A stretch of 64,000 nucleotides of DNA from Streptomyces sp. KL109B (lineage in GTDB: Bacteria; Actinomycetota; Actinomycetes; Streptomycetales; Streptomycetaceae), in NCBI RefSeq assembly GCF_030766935.1, contig NZ_JASERL010000016.1, positions 124,001 through 188,000 on the forward strand, given 5' to 3'. Positions 57,755 to 64,000 of this stretch are shown here, one piece after another. Under the pieces are notes generated by a model. The model had not been told where the DNA came from. It saw only the letters and a list, made by a program, of their open reading frames with translations, and ran no database searches. Made by a program: the position numbers and the translations under genes. How positions within the stretch are numbered: the first letter of the stretch is position 1; every line of letters starts with the position of its first letter.

Positions 57755-58126
57755 TCAGGCATACGCGGCCCGCAGCGCGTCCCGTACCGCCGCGAGTGCC
57801 GCGTCCTCGGACAGGCCGATGCGGTGGACGCGCACCGCGTAGGCCTGCGCGGCGTTCGCCGCCTCCTGCGCACCGGCCTCGACGGCGGCGGCGACGAACG
57901 TCCCGTTCCGCCCCCGCGTCTCGATCACCCCATCCGCCTCCAGGGCCTTGTACGCCTTGGCCACGGTGTTCGCGGCGAGCCCGAGGTCCTCGGCGAGGCC
58001 GCGCACCGTGGGCAGCTTGTAGCCGACGGGGAGCGCGCCGGAGCGGGCCATCGCGGCGATCTGGGCCCGCACCTGCTCATACGGCGCGGCGCTGTCGTCA
58101 ATGTGGATATCGATCTTCACGGTCAC
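57755..58126 (-). CDS. GntR-family regulator, YtrA type
   Basis: A 123-residue regulator starting at GTG 58126 (GTG 58120 is possible). It has the GntR winged helix (DDSAAPYEQVRAQIAAMARS, LPTVRGLAEDLGLAANTVAK, GVIETRGRNGTFVA) and only a short two-helix C-terminal tail, which defines the YtrA subfamily. Such regulators usually repress ABC transporters; none is adjacent. It is divergent from the GNAT gene by 71 bases. Confidence 0.9.
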   Translation of the reverse strand: MTVKIDIHIDDSAAPYEQVRAQIAAMARSGALPVGYKLPTVRGLAEDLGLAANTVAKAYKALEADGVIETRGRNGTFVAAAVEAGAQEAANAAQAYAVRVHRIGLSEDAALAAVRDALRAAYA

Positions 58127-58197
58127 GCCCCCGATTCTCCCGCAGCGCCGGAAAATGAGAGGCACCCGGTAGCGCGCGCCGCGTAGCGTGCGCCCCC

Positions 58198-59139
58198 ATG
58201 ACCGTGATCGTGCGCGAGTTGCGCCTCGACAACCCGGCGGACACCGAGGCCTTCGCCCGCATCCGCCGCACCTGCCTCCCCGCCATGCTCGCGACCCCGG
58301 CCTCCGTCGCGTACGCCGCCGCGCACGCCCACCCCGACGCCCACTACCGGCAGCTGATCGCGCAGACCGGCGACGGCGAGCCGATCGGCACGGCGCAGGT
58401 CGGCCTCGCGTACGACAGCCCGACCTCCGGCCAGGGCTACGCGAACATCTACGTCCACCCCGACGCGGAGAACAGGGGCGCCGGCACCCTCCTCCTGCGT
58501 ACGGCGGAGGCCCACCTCGCCCAGCACGGTGCGACCGAGGTGCACTGCTGGGCCCTCGCCACCCCGGAACGCAACCTGTCCTGGGTGGCGGCGCACGGCT
58601 ACCGCCCCGGCCGCAGCGCCCACTTCCTCCGCCTCGACCTCACGCCCGACGCCCTCCCACCCCTCCAACCCACGCCACCGGGCGTGGAGTTGCTCCCCGC
58701 CACCGCCTACGCGGCCGACCCCCGCCCCCTCTTCACCCTGGACGCGGCGGCCACCCGTGACGAACCGGGCGACATCCAGTCCCAACTCGTCGACTACGAA
58801 CAGTGGTTGCACGACACCTGGCACCAGCCGCTGCTGAACCACGCCCTGTCGACGGTGGCCGTGGTCGACGGCACCCCGGCAGCCTTCACGGCGGCCCTCA
58901 CCGACGGCGAAGGACGCTACGTCTCGGGCATGACCGGCACCGCCCGCGCCCACCGAGGCCGCGGCCTCGCCAAGCTCGCCAAGACCGACTCCCTGCACCG
59001 GGCGCGCGCCGCCGGCGTCACGGTGGCGTACACGGGAAACGACACCGGCAACGCCCCGATGCTCGCCATCAACAAATGGTTCGGCTACACCCTCGACGCC
59101 ACGGAGATCCGCCATGTCCGCACCCTCGACAACGCCTGA
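58198..59139 (+). CDS. Tandem GNAT-domain acetyltransferase
   Basis: A 313-residue protein with two GNAT-like domains, as in mycothiol synthase and many actinobacterial acetyltransferases. The first (about 1-150) has the acetyl-CoA loop VHPDAENRGAGTLLL; the second (about 165-313) has TGTARAHRGRGLAKLAKTDS and ends with NAPMLAINKWFGYTLD. It should transfer an acetyl group to an amine of unknown identity. Its 3' end overlaps the DUF402 gene by 26 bases. Confidence 0.9.
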   Translation: MTVIVRELRLDNPADTEAFARIRRTCLPAMLATPASVAYAAAHAHPDAHYRQLIAQTGDGEPIGTAQVGLAYDSPTSGQGYANIYVHPDAENRGAGTLLLRTAEAHLAQHGATEVHCWALATPERNLSWVAAHGYRPGRSAHFLRLDLTPDALPPLQPTPPGVELLPATAYAADPRPLFTLDAAATRDEPGDIQSQLVDYEQWLHDTWHQPLLNHALSTVAVVDGTPAAFTAALTDGEGRYVSGMTGTARAHRGRGLAKLAKTDSLHRARAAGVTVAYTGNDTGNAPMLAINKWFGYTLDATEIRHVRTLDNA

Positions 59140-59614
59140 GTCGCTGAACGTACGACTCGTCAAGGCGGGCCGCACAAAGATCAGTTACCCGGCGACGCTC
59201 CTCCACGACGACGGCACCCGCGTCACCGTCCGCGCCGCCTGGGCCGGCGGCGACGTCCGCGACTTCGGCTTCGTCCAATTCGCCCCCGGCGACATCTTCA
59301 CGGAGCACTACTGGCGCGACCGCTGGTACGCGATCAAGGAGGTCCGCACCTCCGAAGGCGCCCTGAAGGGCTGGTACTGCGACATCACCCGCCCCGCGAT
59401 CCGCACCCCCGACGGCGACATCCTCTCCGAGGACCTCGACCTCGACCTGTGGGTCTCGGCGGACGGCAGCCAGGTGATCCGCCTCGACGAGGACGAGTTC
59501 GCCGCCAGCGGCCTCGCCACCCGGGACCCGGAGGCGGCGCACGCGGCGACCCGAGCCCTGGACGACCTCGAACTCCTGGCGAAACAAGGCGAGTTCACGA
59601 ACCTCCTCACGTAA
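59114..59614 (+). CDS. DUF402 domain protein
   Basis: A 166-residue protein of the DUF402 family: FTEHYWRDRWYAIKEVRTSE, GALKGWYCDITRPAIRTPDG and EDLDLDLWVSADGSQVIRLD are the family pattern with its conserved acidic and Tyr residues. Some DUF402 proteins are RNA- or nucleotide-related phosphatases. It overlaps the end of the GNAT gene, so the two are co-translated, and its last eight bases overlap the convergent methyltransferase. Confidence 0.9.
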   Translation: MSAPSTTPESLNVRLVKAGRTKISYPATLLHDDGTRVTVRAAWAGGDVRDFGFVQFAPGDIFTEHYWRDRWYAIKEVRTSEGALKGWYCDITRPAIRTPDGDILSEDLDLDLWVSADGSQVIRLDEDEFAASGLATRDPEAAHAATRALDDLELLAKQGEFTNLLT

Positions 59615-60209
59615 AGGCCACCACCGCGTACCGCTCGTCCCTCACCTCCCGCCCCCACAGCCGGGCATCCCCCGACAGCGGCTCGTGCCGCACCTCCGCG
59701 ACGAGCGGCGCGAGCGCCTCCGTCAGCCACGCCCCCGCTATCCCGGCCGGACTCACCTCCCCCCACACCCCCTCCACCAGCACCAGCCGCCCACCAGGCC
59801 GCACCAACGACACCCACCGCCGCAACACGGCTTCGGTGTCCGGCAGCGCCCACAGCACGTGCCGCGCCAGCACCACGTCGTACGCCCCGGCCTCCACCGG
59901 CGGCTGCGCCGCGTCACCCAGCAGAAACTCCGCGTCACGCCACCCCGCGAGCTTGCGCCGGGCCAGCTCCAGCATGCGCGGCGCACTGTCCACCCCAGTC
60001 ACCCGGTGTCCCCGCTGAGCCACGAGGAGTGCCAGACTCCCGGTCCCGCACCCGAGATCCACCACGTCCCCGGCCTCCTCCGGCAGCCATTCCGCAAGCC
60101 GCGCGGCCCACGCGTCCCGCACCCGCGGATCCCGCAGCCCGTGATCCGGCTCGTCGTCGAAACTGCCCGCGTACGCGTTCCAATCGACCGATTCCCCAGA
60201 TGTCGTCAT
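59607..60209 (-). CDS. Class I SAM-dependent methyltransferase
   Basis: A 200-residue methyltransferase with the SAM motif I VVDLGCGTGSLALLVA, acidic residue after strand 2 (VTGVDSAPRMLELARRKL), motif II-like AYDVVLARHVLWALPDTE, and RPGGRLVLVEGVWG. It is of the Methyltransf_11/25 type; substrate unknown. Both ends are tight: an 8-base convergent overlap with DUF402 and a 108-base divergent gap to a small gene. Confidence 0.92.
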   Translation of the reverse strand: MTTSGESVDWNAYAGSFDDEPDHGLRDPRVRDAWAARLAEWLPEEAGDVVDLGCGTGSLALLVAQRGHRVTGVDSAPRMLELARRKLAGWRDAEFLLGDAAQPPVEAGAYDVVLARHVLWALPDTEAVLRRWVSLVRPGGRLVLVEGVWGEVSPAGIAGAWLTEALAPLVAEVRHEPLSGDARLWGREVRDERYAVVAFT

Positions 60210-60317
60210 CCCCCCATCGTGACAACCGCCACTGACAATTGCGCTTCGAAGGGGGACCCTCCGGGAACAGGTCTACAACGGCACCACGTTGGGACCCGTG
60301 TAGGTACAGGAGGCACC

Positions 60318-60455
60318 ATGCGCCGAGTGACCATGCACAAGCCGACCGGAGCGAGCAGCATCAAGCGCCGACTCCAGGACGACGCGGCGGAGCGCAAGCG
60401 CGAGCGCCCCGAAGTGCGCAAGGACGTCCGTAAGACCTGGTGGCCGGACGAGTGA
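60318..60455 (+). CDS. Small basic protein of 45 residues
   Basis: Starts at ATG 60318 behind AGGAGG with a four-base spacer, one of the strongest ribosome binding sites in the window. It encodes a highly charged protein (Lys/Arg-rich with Asp/Glu; SIKRRLQDDAAERKRERPEV, ending TWWPDE). The strong initiation signal and separate promoter space argue for a real gene. No family recognised; the composition would suit binding to RNA, ribosome or a protein partner. Confidence 0.6.
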   Translation: MRRVTMHKPTGASSIKRRLQDDAAERKRERPEVRKDVRKTWWPDE

Positions 60456-60500
60456 GCGGGGCCGGTCCGATGACGCTCAGACCCTGACCTCGCTGACCTG

Positions 60501-61004
60501 TTACGCGGGTCCCAGCCGCTTGCGGTAGTGGATGCGGTCGTAGGGGCCGTCGGTGCGGCGCTCCACGACCTCGTATCCGTAGCGCGGGTACAGCTCTTGG
60601 TTCTCCCACATGAGGTGGTTCGTGTAGAGCCTCACCTCGGGCAGTCCGAGCGCACGCGCGTGCTCGTCGACGAAGGCGAGCAGGCGGCGGCCCACCCCCT
60701 GGCCGTGAGCGTCGGGGTGGACCGCGATGCTGTCGAGGAAGAGGCGGTCGGGGCGGGCCTCGACCACCACTAGGCCGAGCACCTCCGGGTCCCCGGTGAC
60801 GTACACCAGGCCCGCCGCCACATTGGCCGCGTGGTCGGCCTCCATGGGGGCGGGTACGACGCCGATGCGTTCGATGTAGTGGTGGTATGCCGCGTCCGTG
60901 ATCGCCTTGACGGCGGGCACGTCGGCGGCGGTGGCCGGCCGGATCTCCGCGTGGCCTACGTGATCTACGTGATCTACGTGGCCTTCAGGACGCTCATTGC
61001 TCAT
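60501..61004 (-). CDS. GNAT-family N-acetyltransferase
   Basis: A 167-residue GNAT enzyme. The acetyl-CoA loop is VHPDAHGQGVGRRLLAF, and the C-terminal half has LYTNHLMWENQELYPRYGYE. The N-terminus contains HVDHVDHVGHAE from a 9-bp tandem repeat. The ATG overlaps the tctA stop (ATGA), so it is the last gene of the tct operon. Substrate unknown; an acid imported by the transporter is a possible link (inference). Confidence 0.9.
   Translation of the reverse strand: MSNERPEGHVDHVDHVGHAEIRPATAADVPAVKAITDAAYHHYIERIGVVPAPMEADHAANVAAGLVYVTGDPEVLGLVVVEARPDRLFLDSIAVHPDAHGQGVGRRLLAFVDEHARALGLPEVRLYTNHLMWENQELYPRYGYEVVERRTDGPYDRIHYRKRLGPA
60954..60980. repeat. 9-bp in-frame tandem repeat, three copies
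   Basis: Units GCCTACGTG, ATCTACGTG and ATCTACGTG on the plus strand; on the minus strand they encode His-Val-Asp/Gly repeats at the start of the GNAT protein. They precede the folded domain, so length change should be tolerated. Confidence 0.85.
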
Positions 61005-62509
61005 GCCGTCCTGTCTACGTCACCGCCCCTCCCCCGCACCACCAGCTTCTTCACCAGCGGCCACGCCACGATGAGCAGCACCACCGCGTAGACCGTCACG
61101 GAGAACGGGGTGTTGACCAGGCCGCTGACGCTGCCGTCGCTGATCTGGAGGGCGCGGCGCAGCTGTTGCTCGGCGTTCGGGCCGAGGATGACGCCGATGA
61201 CGGCGGGCAGGACGGGGAGTCCGTAGCGGCGCATGCCGAAGCCGATGAGGCCGATGATCAGGAGGATGACGAGGTCGATGGCCTCGCCGCCGACCGCGTA
61301 CGCGCCGACCGCGGCGAAGAAGAGGATGCCGGCGTAGAGGTACGGGCGGGGGATGCGCAGCAGTTTTGCCCATACGGGGGCCAACGGCAGATTCAGGGCC
61401 AGGAGCAGCACCATGCCGACGAAGAGCGACGCGATGAGGCCCCACACCAACTCCGGCTCCCTCTCGAAGAGAAGAGGCCCCGGCTGGATGCCGTACTGCT
61501 GGAAGGCGGCGAGCATGACCGCCGCGACGGCCGTCGTCGGGAGGCCGAGGGTGAGCATGGAGACGAGGGTGCCGGCGGCTGAGGCCGAGGACGCCGATTC
61601 GGGTCCGGCCACGCCTTCGATGGCGCCCTTGCCCCACTCGTCCTTGTGCTTGGAGAGGCGCTTCTCGGTCACGTAGGAGAGGAACGTGGGGATCTCGGCG
61701 CCGCCCGCCGGGATCGCGCCGAACGGGAAGCCGATGAGGGGGCCGCGCAGCCAGGACTTCCAGGTGCGTCGGACGTCGGAGCGGCCCAGCCACGGGCGGC
61801 CGACGGGGATGGCCTCGCCGCTGGTGCGGCGCAGGTGGGCGGCGACCCACAGGGCCTCGCCGATGGCGAAGAGGCCGACCGCGACGATGACGACGTCGAT
61901 GCCGTCGGCGAGCTGCAACGAGCCGAAGGTGAGGCGTTGTTGGCCGGTCATCTGGTCGAGGCCGACGAGCCCGATGGTGAGGCCGATGAGGAGGGACGCG
62001 AGTCCCCTGACCCGCGACGAGCCGAGTACCGAGGTCACGGCGATGAACGCCAGCACCATGATGGCGAAGTAGTCGGGTGCGCCGATGTCGACGGCGAGCG
62101 AGGCGACCTTGGGGGCGAGGGCGACCAGCAGGATGGTGCCGATCATGCCGCCGGCGAAGTGTCCGATGGCGGCGGCCGCGAGGGCCTGCGCGCCGCGTCC
62201 GGACTTCGCCATGGGGTTGCCTTCCATGGCGGCGACGACGGCGGCGCTCTCGCCGGGTGTGTTGAGGAGGATCGAGGTCGTCGAGCCGCCGAACATGGCG
62301 CCGTAGTAGATGCCCGCGAACATGATGAACGCGCCGGTGGGTTCGAGTCCGTACGTCACCGGGAGGAGCAGGGCGACGGCCATGGCGGGGCCGATGCCGG
62401 GGAGCACGCCGATGGCGGTGCCGAGGAGGACGCCGATCGCGGCCCAGAGGAGGTTGATGGGGGTGAGGGCCGTACTGAAGCCGTCGAGGAGGGAGTTGAG
62501 GGCGTTCAT
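61001..62509 (-). CDS. tctA: TctA, large permease of tripartite tricarboxylate transporter
   Basis: A 502-residue membrane protein of the TctA family, about 12 helices. Hallmarks are GVLPGIGPAMAVALLLPVTY near the N-terminus (family motif GxLPGxGP), GAMFGGSTTSILLNTPGESA, GFPFGAIPAGGAEIPTFLSY and LTLGLPTTAVAAVMLAAF. It forms the main membrane channel of a three-part importer for citrate or similar acids driven by a cation gradient. It follows tctB after a four-base gap and overlaps the GNAT gene. Confidence 0.96.
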   Translation of the reverse strand: MNALNSLLDGFSTALTPINLLWAAIGVLLGTAIGVLPGIGPAMAVALLLPVTYGLEPTGAFIMFAGIYYGAMFGGSTTSILLNTPGESAAVVAAMEGNPMAKSGRGAQALAAAAIGHFAGGMIGTILLVALAPKVASLAVDIGAPDYFAIMVLAFIAVTSVLGSSRVRGLASLLIGLTIGLVGLDQMTGQQRLTFGSLQLADGIDVVIVAVGLFAIGEALWVAAHLRRTSGEAIPVGRPWLGRSDVRRTWKSWLRGPLIGFPFGAIPAGGAEIPTFLSYVTEKRLSKHKDEWGKGAIEGVAGPESASSASAAGTLVSMLTLGLPTTAVAAVMLAAFQQYGIQPGPLLFEREPELVWGLIASLFVGMVLLLALNLPLAPVWAKLLRIPRPYLYAGILFFAAVGAYAVGGEAIDLVILLIIGLIGFGMRRYGLPVLPAVIGVILGPNAEQQLRRALQISDGSVSGLVNTPFSVTVYAVVLLIVAWPLVKKLVVRGRGGDVDRTA

Positions 62510-62513
62510 GGGG

Positions 62514-63044
62514 TCACAGCACCTCCATCAGGGGGCCGCCCGGCAGCGGGACGCCGAGCAGGTTGTTGAAGACGACGAAGGTGAGGAGGGAGAGCCCGGC
62601 GGCGATCAGCGGGTCGCGGGTGAGGTGGCGGCTGCCGAGCGCGTACGCGGCGCCCCAGAAGAGGAGCGCGCCCGCGAGCGGGAAGCCGAGGGGTTCGATG
62701 AGGACGGCGGTGGCGAGGAAGACGCCCGCGAGGAGCAGCACGGTGCGCCAGTCGGCGGGTTCGGCCAGGTCGACGTCCTCGCCGGCCTCGGCCTCTCCCC
62801 TGCCGCCGCGCAGTACGTCGACGGCGAGGAGCACGGCGACGACGAGGAGCCCGATGCCGACGACGATCGGTACGGTCTTCGGTCCCACGGGTCCGCGCTG
62901 GGAGATGTCGACGTCCATGGTGAGCGCGTCGGTGAGGACGAGCACGCCGAGCGCCAACAGCAGGACGCAGACGCCGAGTTCGGAGTGTTCGCGCAGCCAG
63001 GACCGGCGGGTGTCGTCGGTCGGCCGGGTGTCGGTGGCGGTCAC
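62514..63044 (-). CDS. tctB: TctB, small permease of tripartite tricarboxylate transporter
   Basis: A 176-residue membrane protein with four helices (LGVCVLLLALGVLVLTDALT, VGIGLLVVAVLLAVDVL, TVLLLAGVFLATAVLIEPLG, LIAAGLSLLTFVVFNNLLGV), of the poorly conserved TctB type. It starts at GTG 63044, which overlaps the tctC stop. The ending PLPGGPLMEVL is the usual C-terminus of TctB. A hydrophilic loop with many acidic residues lies in the middle (RGGRGEAEAGEDVDLAEPAD). Confidence 0.93.
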   Translation of the reverse strand: MTATDTRPTDDTRRSWLREHSELGVCVLLLALGVLVLTDALTMDVDISQRGPVGPKTVPIVVGIGLLVVAVLLAVDVLRGGRGEAEAGEDVDLAEPADWRTVLLLAGVFLATAVLIEPLGFPLAGALLFWGAAYALGSRHLTRDPLIAAGLSLLTFVVFNNLLGVPLPGGPLMEVL

Positions 63045-64000
63045 AGCCCCAGCTCCTTCAGTACGGACACGACTCTCTTGTCCTGCGCGTCCATGAACGT
63101 CCCGAAGTCGTCGCCGACGAGGAACGCGTCGTCCCAGCCGTTCGACTTCAGCGACTTCTTCCACTCCTCGGACGCGTGCAACTTCTTTACGAGGTTGGTG
63201 AGTTTGTCGCGTTGCGTGCCGGAGAGGCCGGGCGGGGCGACGATGCCGCGCCAGTTGGTGAAGTCGACGTCGTAGCCGGACTCCTTGAGGGTGGGCCCGT
63301 CGAGGCCGGGGACGCGTTCGGGGCCGGTGACGGCGAGCAGGCGCAGCTCACCGCTCTTGATCTGGTCGAGGTACTCGCCCACGCCCGAGACGCCGAAGGC
63401 GACCTTGTCGCCGAGGATGGAGGCGAGGAGTTCGCCGCCGCCGTCGAACGGGACGTAGTTGACCTTCTTCGGCTCGATTCCGGCTGCGCGCGCCATCAGC
63501 ATGGGCGCGAGGTGGTCGGGCCCGCCGGGCGAGGAGCCGCCGCCGACGGGCAGCTTGCCGGGCCGCTTCTTCCAGGCGTCGACGAGCTGCTCGATGTTCT
63601 TGTACGGGGAGTCCTTGGCGACCACGACGACGTCGGCCTCTTCGGTGAGGCGGGCGATGGGCGTCGTGTCGGCGAGGGTGGTCGGGGAGTGGTTGGAGCG
63701 GGCGGCGCCCACCACGCCGAGGCCCATGGACATGGCCAGTTTGCCGTTGCCGTGCTCGCCGACGAGGCGGGTCAGGCCGACGGTGCCGCCGGCGCCCGGC
63801 AGGTTGAACACCTCGATGTTGTGGGTGAGTTCGGCGTCCTCGGCGTTCTTGGCGGCGGTGCGGGCCGTGATGTCGTAGCCGCCGCCCGGGGTGTTGGGGA
63901 CCATGAGGCGCAGGCCGGGGATCTGGGTGCCGGTGTCGGCGCCGCTGCCCGTGGTGAGCAGCGGCGGCCCCACCAGGACGAGCAGCGCGGCCCCGAGCAG
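63041..64000 (-). CDS. tctC: TctC, extracellular substrate-binding protein (5' end outside window)
   Basis: At least 319 residues of a TctC-type solute-binding protein; the start lies beyond base 64000. The frame stays open to the end with a hydrophobic stretch (LLGAALLVLVGPPLL) that is the signal peptide or lipoprotein leader. Mature features are LRLMVPNTPGGGYDITARTA, EVFNLPGAGGTVGLTRLVGE, GGGSSPGGPDHLAPMLMARA and KVAFGVSGVGEYLDQIKSGE, as in the Bug family. It captures a carboxylate outside the cell for TctAB. Confidence 0.95.
   Translation of the reverse strand: MLGAALLVLVGPPLLTTGSGADTGTQIPGLRLMVPNTPGGGYDITARTAAKNAEDAELTHNIEVFNLPGAGGTVGLTRLVGEHGNGKLAMSMGLGVVGAARSNHSPTTLADTTPIARLTEEADVVVVAKDSPYKNIEQLVDAWKKRPGKLPVGGGSSPGGPDHLAPMLMARAAGIEPKKVNYVPFDGGGELLASILGDKVAFGVSGVGEYLDQIKSGELRLLAVTGPERVPGLDGPTLKESGYDVDFTNWRGIVAPPGLSGTQRDKLTNLVKKLHASEEWKKSLKSNGWDDAFLVGDDFGTFMDAQDKRVVSVLKELGL

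Noticed and set aside
57271..58158. A 295-residue protein on the plus strand over the Uma2 region
   Set aside because: After about 36 family-like residues the frame becomes Arg/Pro-rich nonsense, while the true C-terminus of the family continues in another frame. It is a frameshifted pseudogene, overlapped by the GntR gene on the other strand.
1..64000. tRNA or rRNA genes and insertion sequences
   Set aside because: I looked for tRNA T-loop strings (GTTCRA), the 3' CCA context and for transposase motifs and found none that were convincing. The repeats present lack any transposase gene.

Overview
The window is high-GC DNA with GTG/TTG starts, 4-8 base coding overlaps, many TetR/GntR regulators, SoxR, an ECF sigma/anti-sigma pair and the intergenic repeats typical of Streptomyces. 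I read it as a Streptomyces chromosome. From memory, the gene order (soxR, MaoC, acyl-CoA dehydrogenase, aldehyde/alcohol dehydrogenases, hmgA, sigma/anti-sigma with a DUF4331 gene, Ser/Thr kinase, SGNH lipase, YtrA-type GntR, methyltransferase) resembles a conserved core segment of the S. coelicolor type; this was not checked. There are no rRNA or tRNA genes, no transposase and no CRISPR array that I can see.

Layout. 1-6.4 kb: tail of an unknown gene, a secreted penicillin acylase, a zinc-ribbon protein, and a two-gene unit ending in an Imm49 (immunity-like) protein. 6.4-16.3 kb: XRE-cupin regulator divergent from a sulfotransferase-like gene coupled to a nucleobase permease; soxR; MaoC hydratase, TetR, acyl-CoA dehydrogenase and a second TetR; ArsR-like regulator; urea transporter; VOC protein. 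16.3-21.7 kb: alcohol and aldehyde dehydrogenases (the latter with the same operator palindrome as the second TetR), an MFS exporter and a CitMHS citrate transporter. 21.8-27.9 kb: a two-gene unit of an alpha/beta hydrolase and a 1,727-residue caspase-NACHT-beta-propeller protein, the best candidate for an undescribed defence or cell-death system.

28-46 kb: TetR, lipoprotein, homogentisate dioxygenase and GntR, an orphan type ISP-like specificity domain, a TetR-controlled drug-type ABC transporter, a Tat-exported M20 amidohydrolase, an ECF sigma/anti-sigma pair divergent from a DUF4331-TPR-NicO metal transport operon, a Ser/Thr kinase and a secreted SGNH lipase. 47-56 kb: an exopolysaccharide-type operon (two GT2 glycosyltransferases, a NodB deacetylase, a flippase fused to a second membrane enzyme) facing a membrane-anchored clan GH-A glycosidase. 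56-64 kb: AAA ATPase, a deleted Uma2 pseudogene, YtrA-type GntR, GNAT and DUF402 genes, a methyltransferase, and a tripartite tricarboxylate transporter operon (tctC-tctB-tctA) coupled to a GNAT gene and running off the window end.

A recurring oddity is short tandem repeats that copy the last codons and stop of a gene into the following intergenic space (three loci) or expand the N-terminus of a gene (several loci). One glycosyltransferase takes its whole N-terminal extension from an intergenic repeat.
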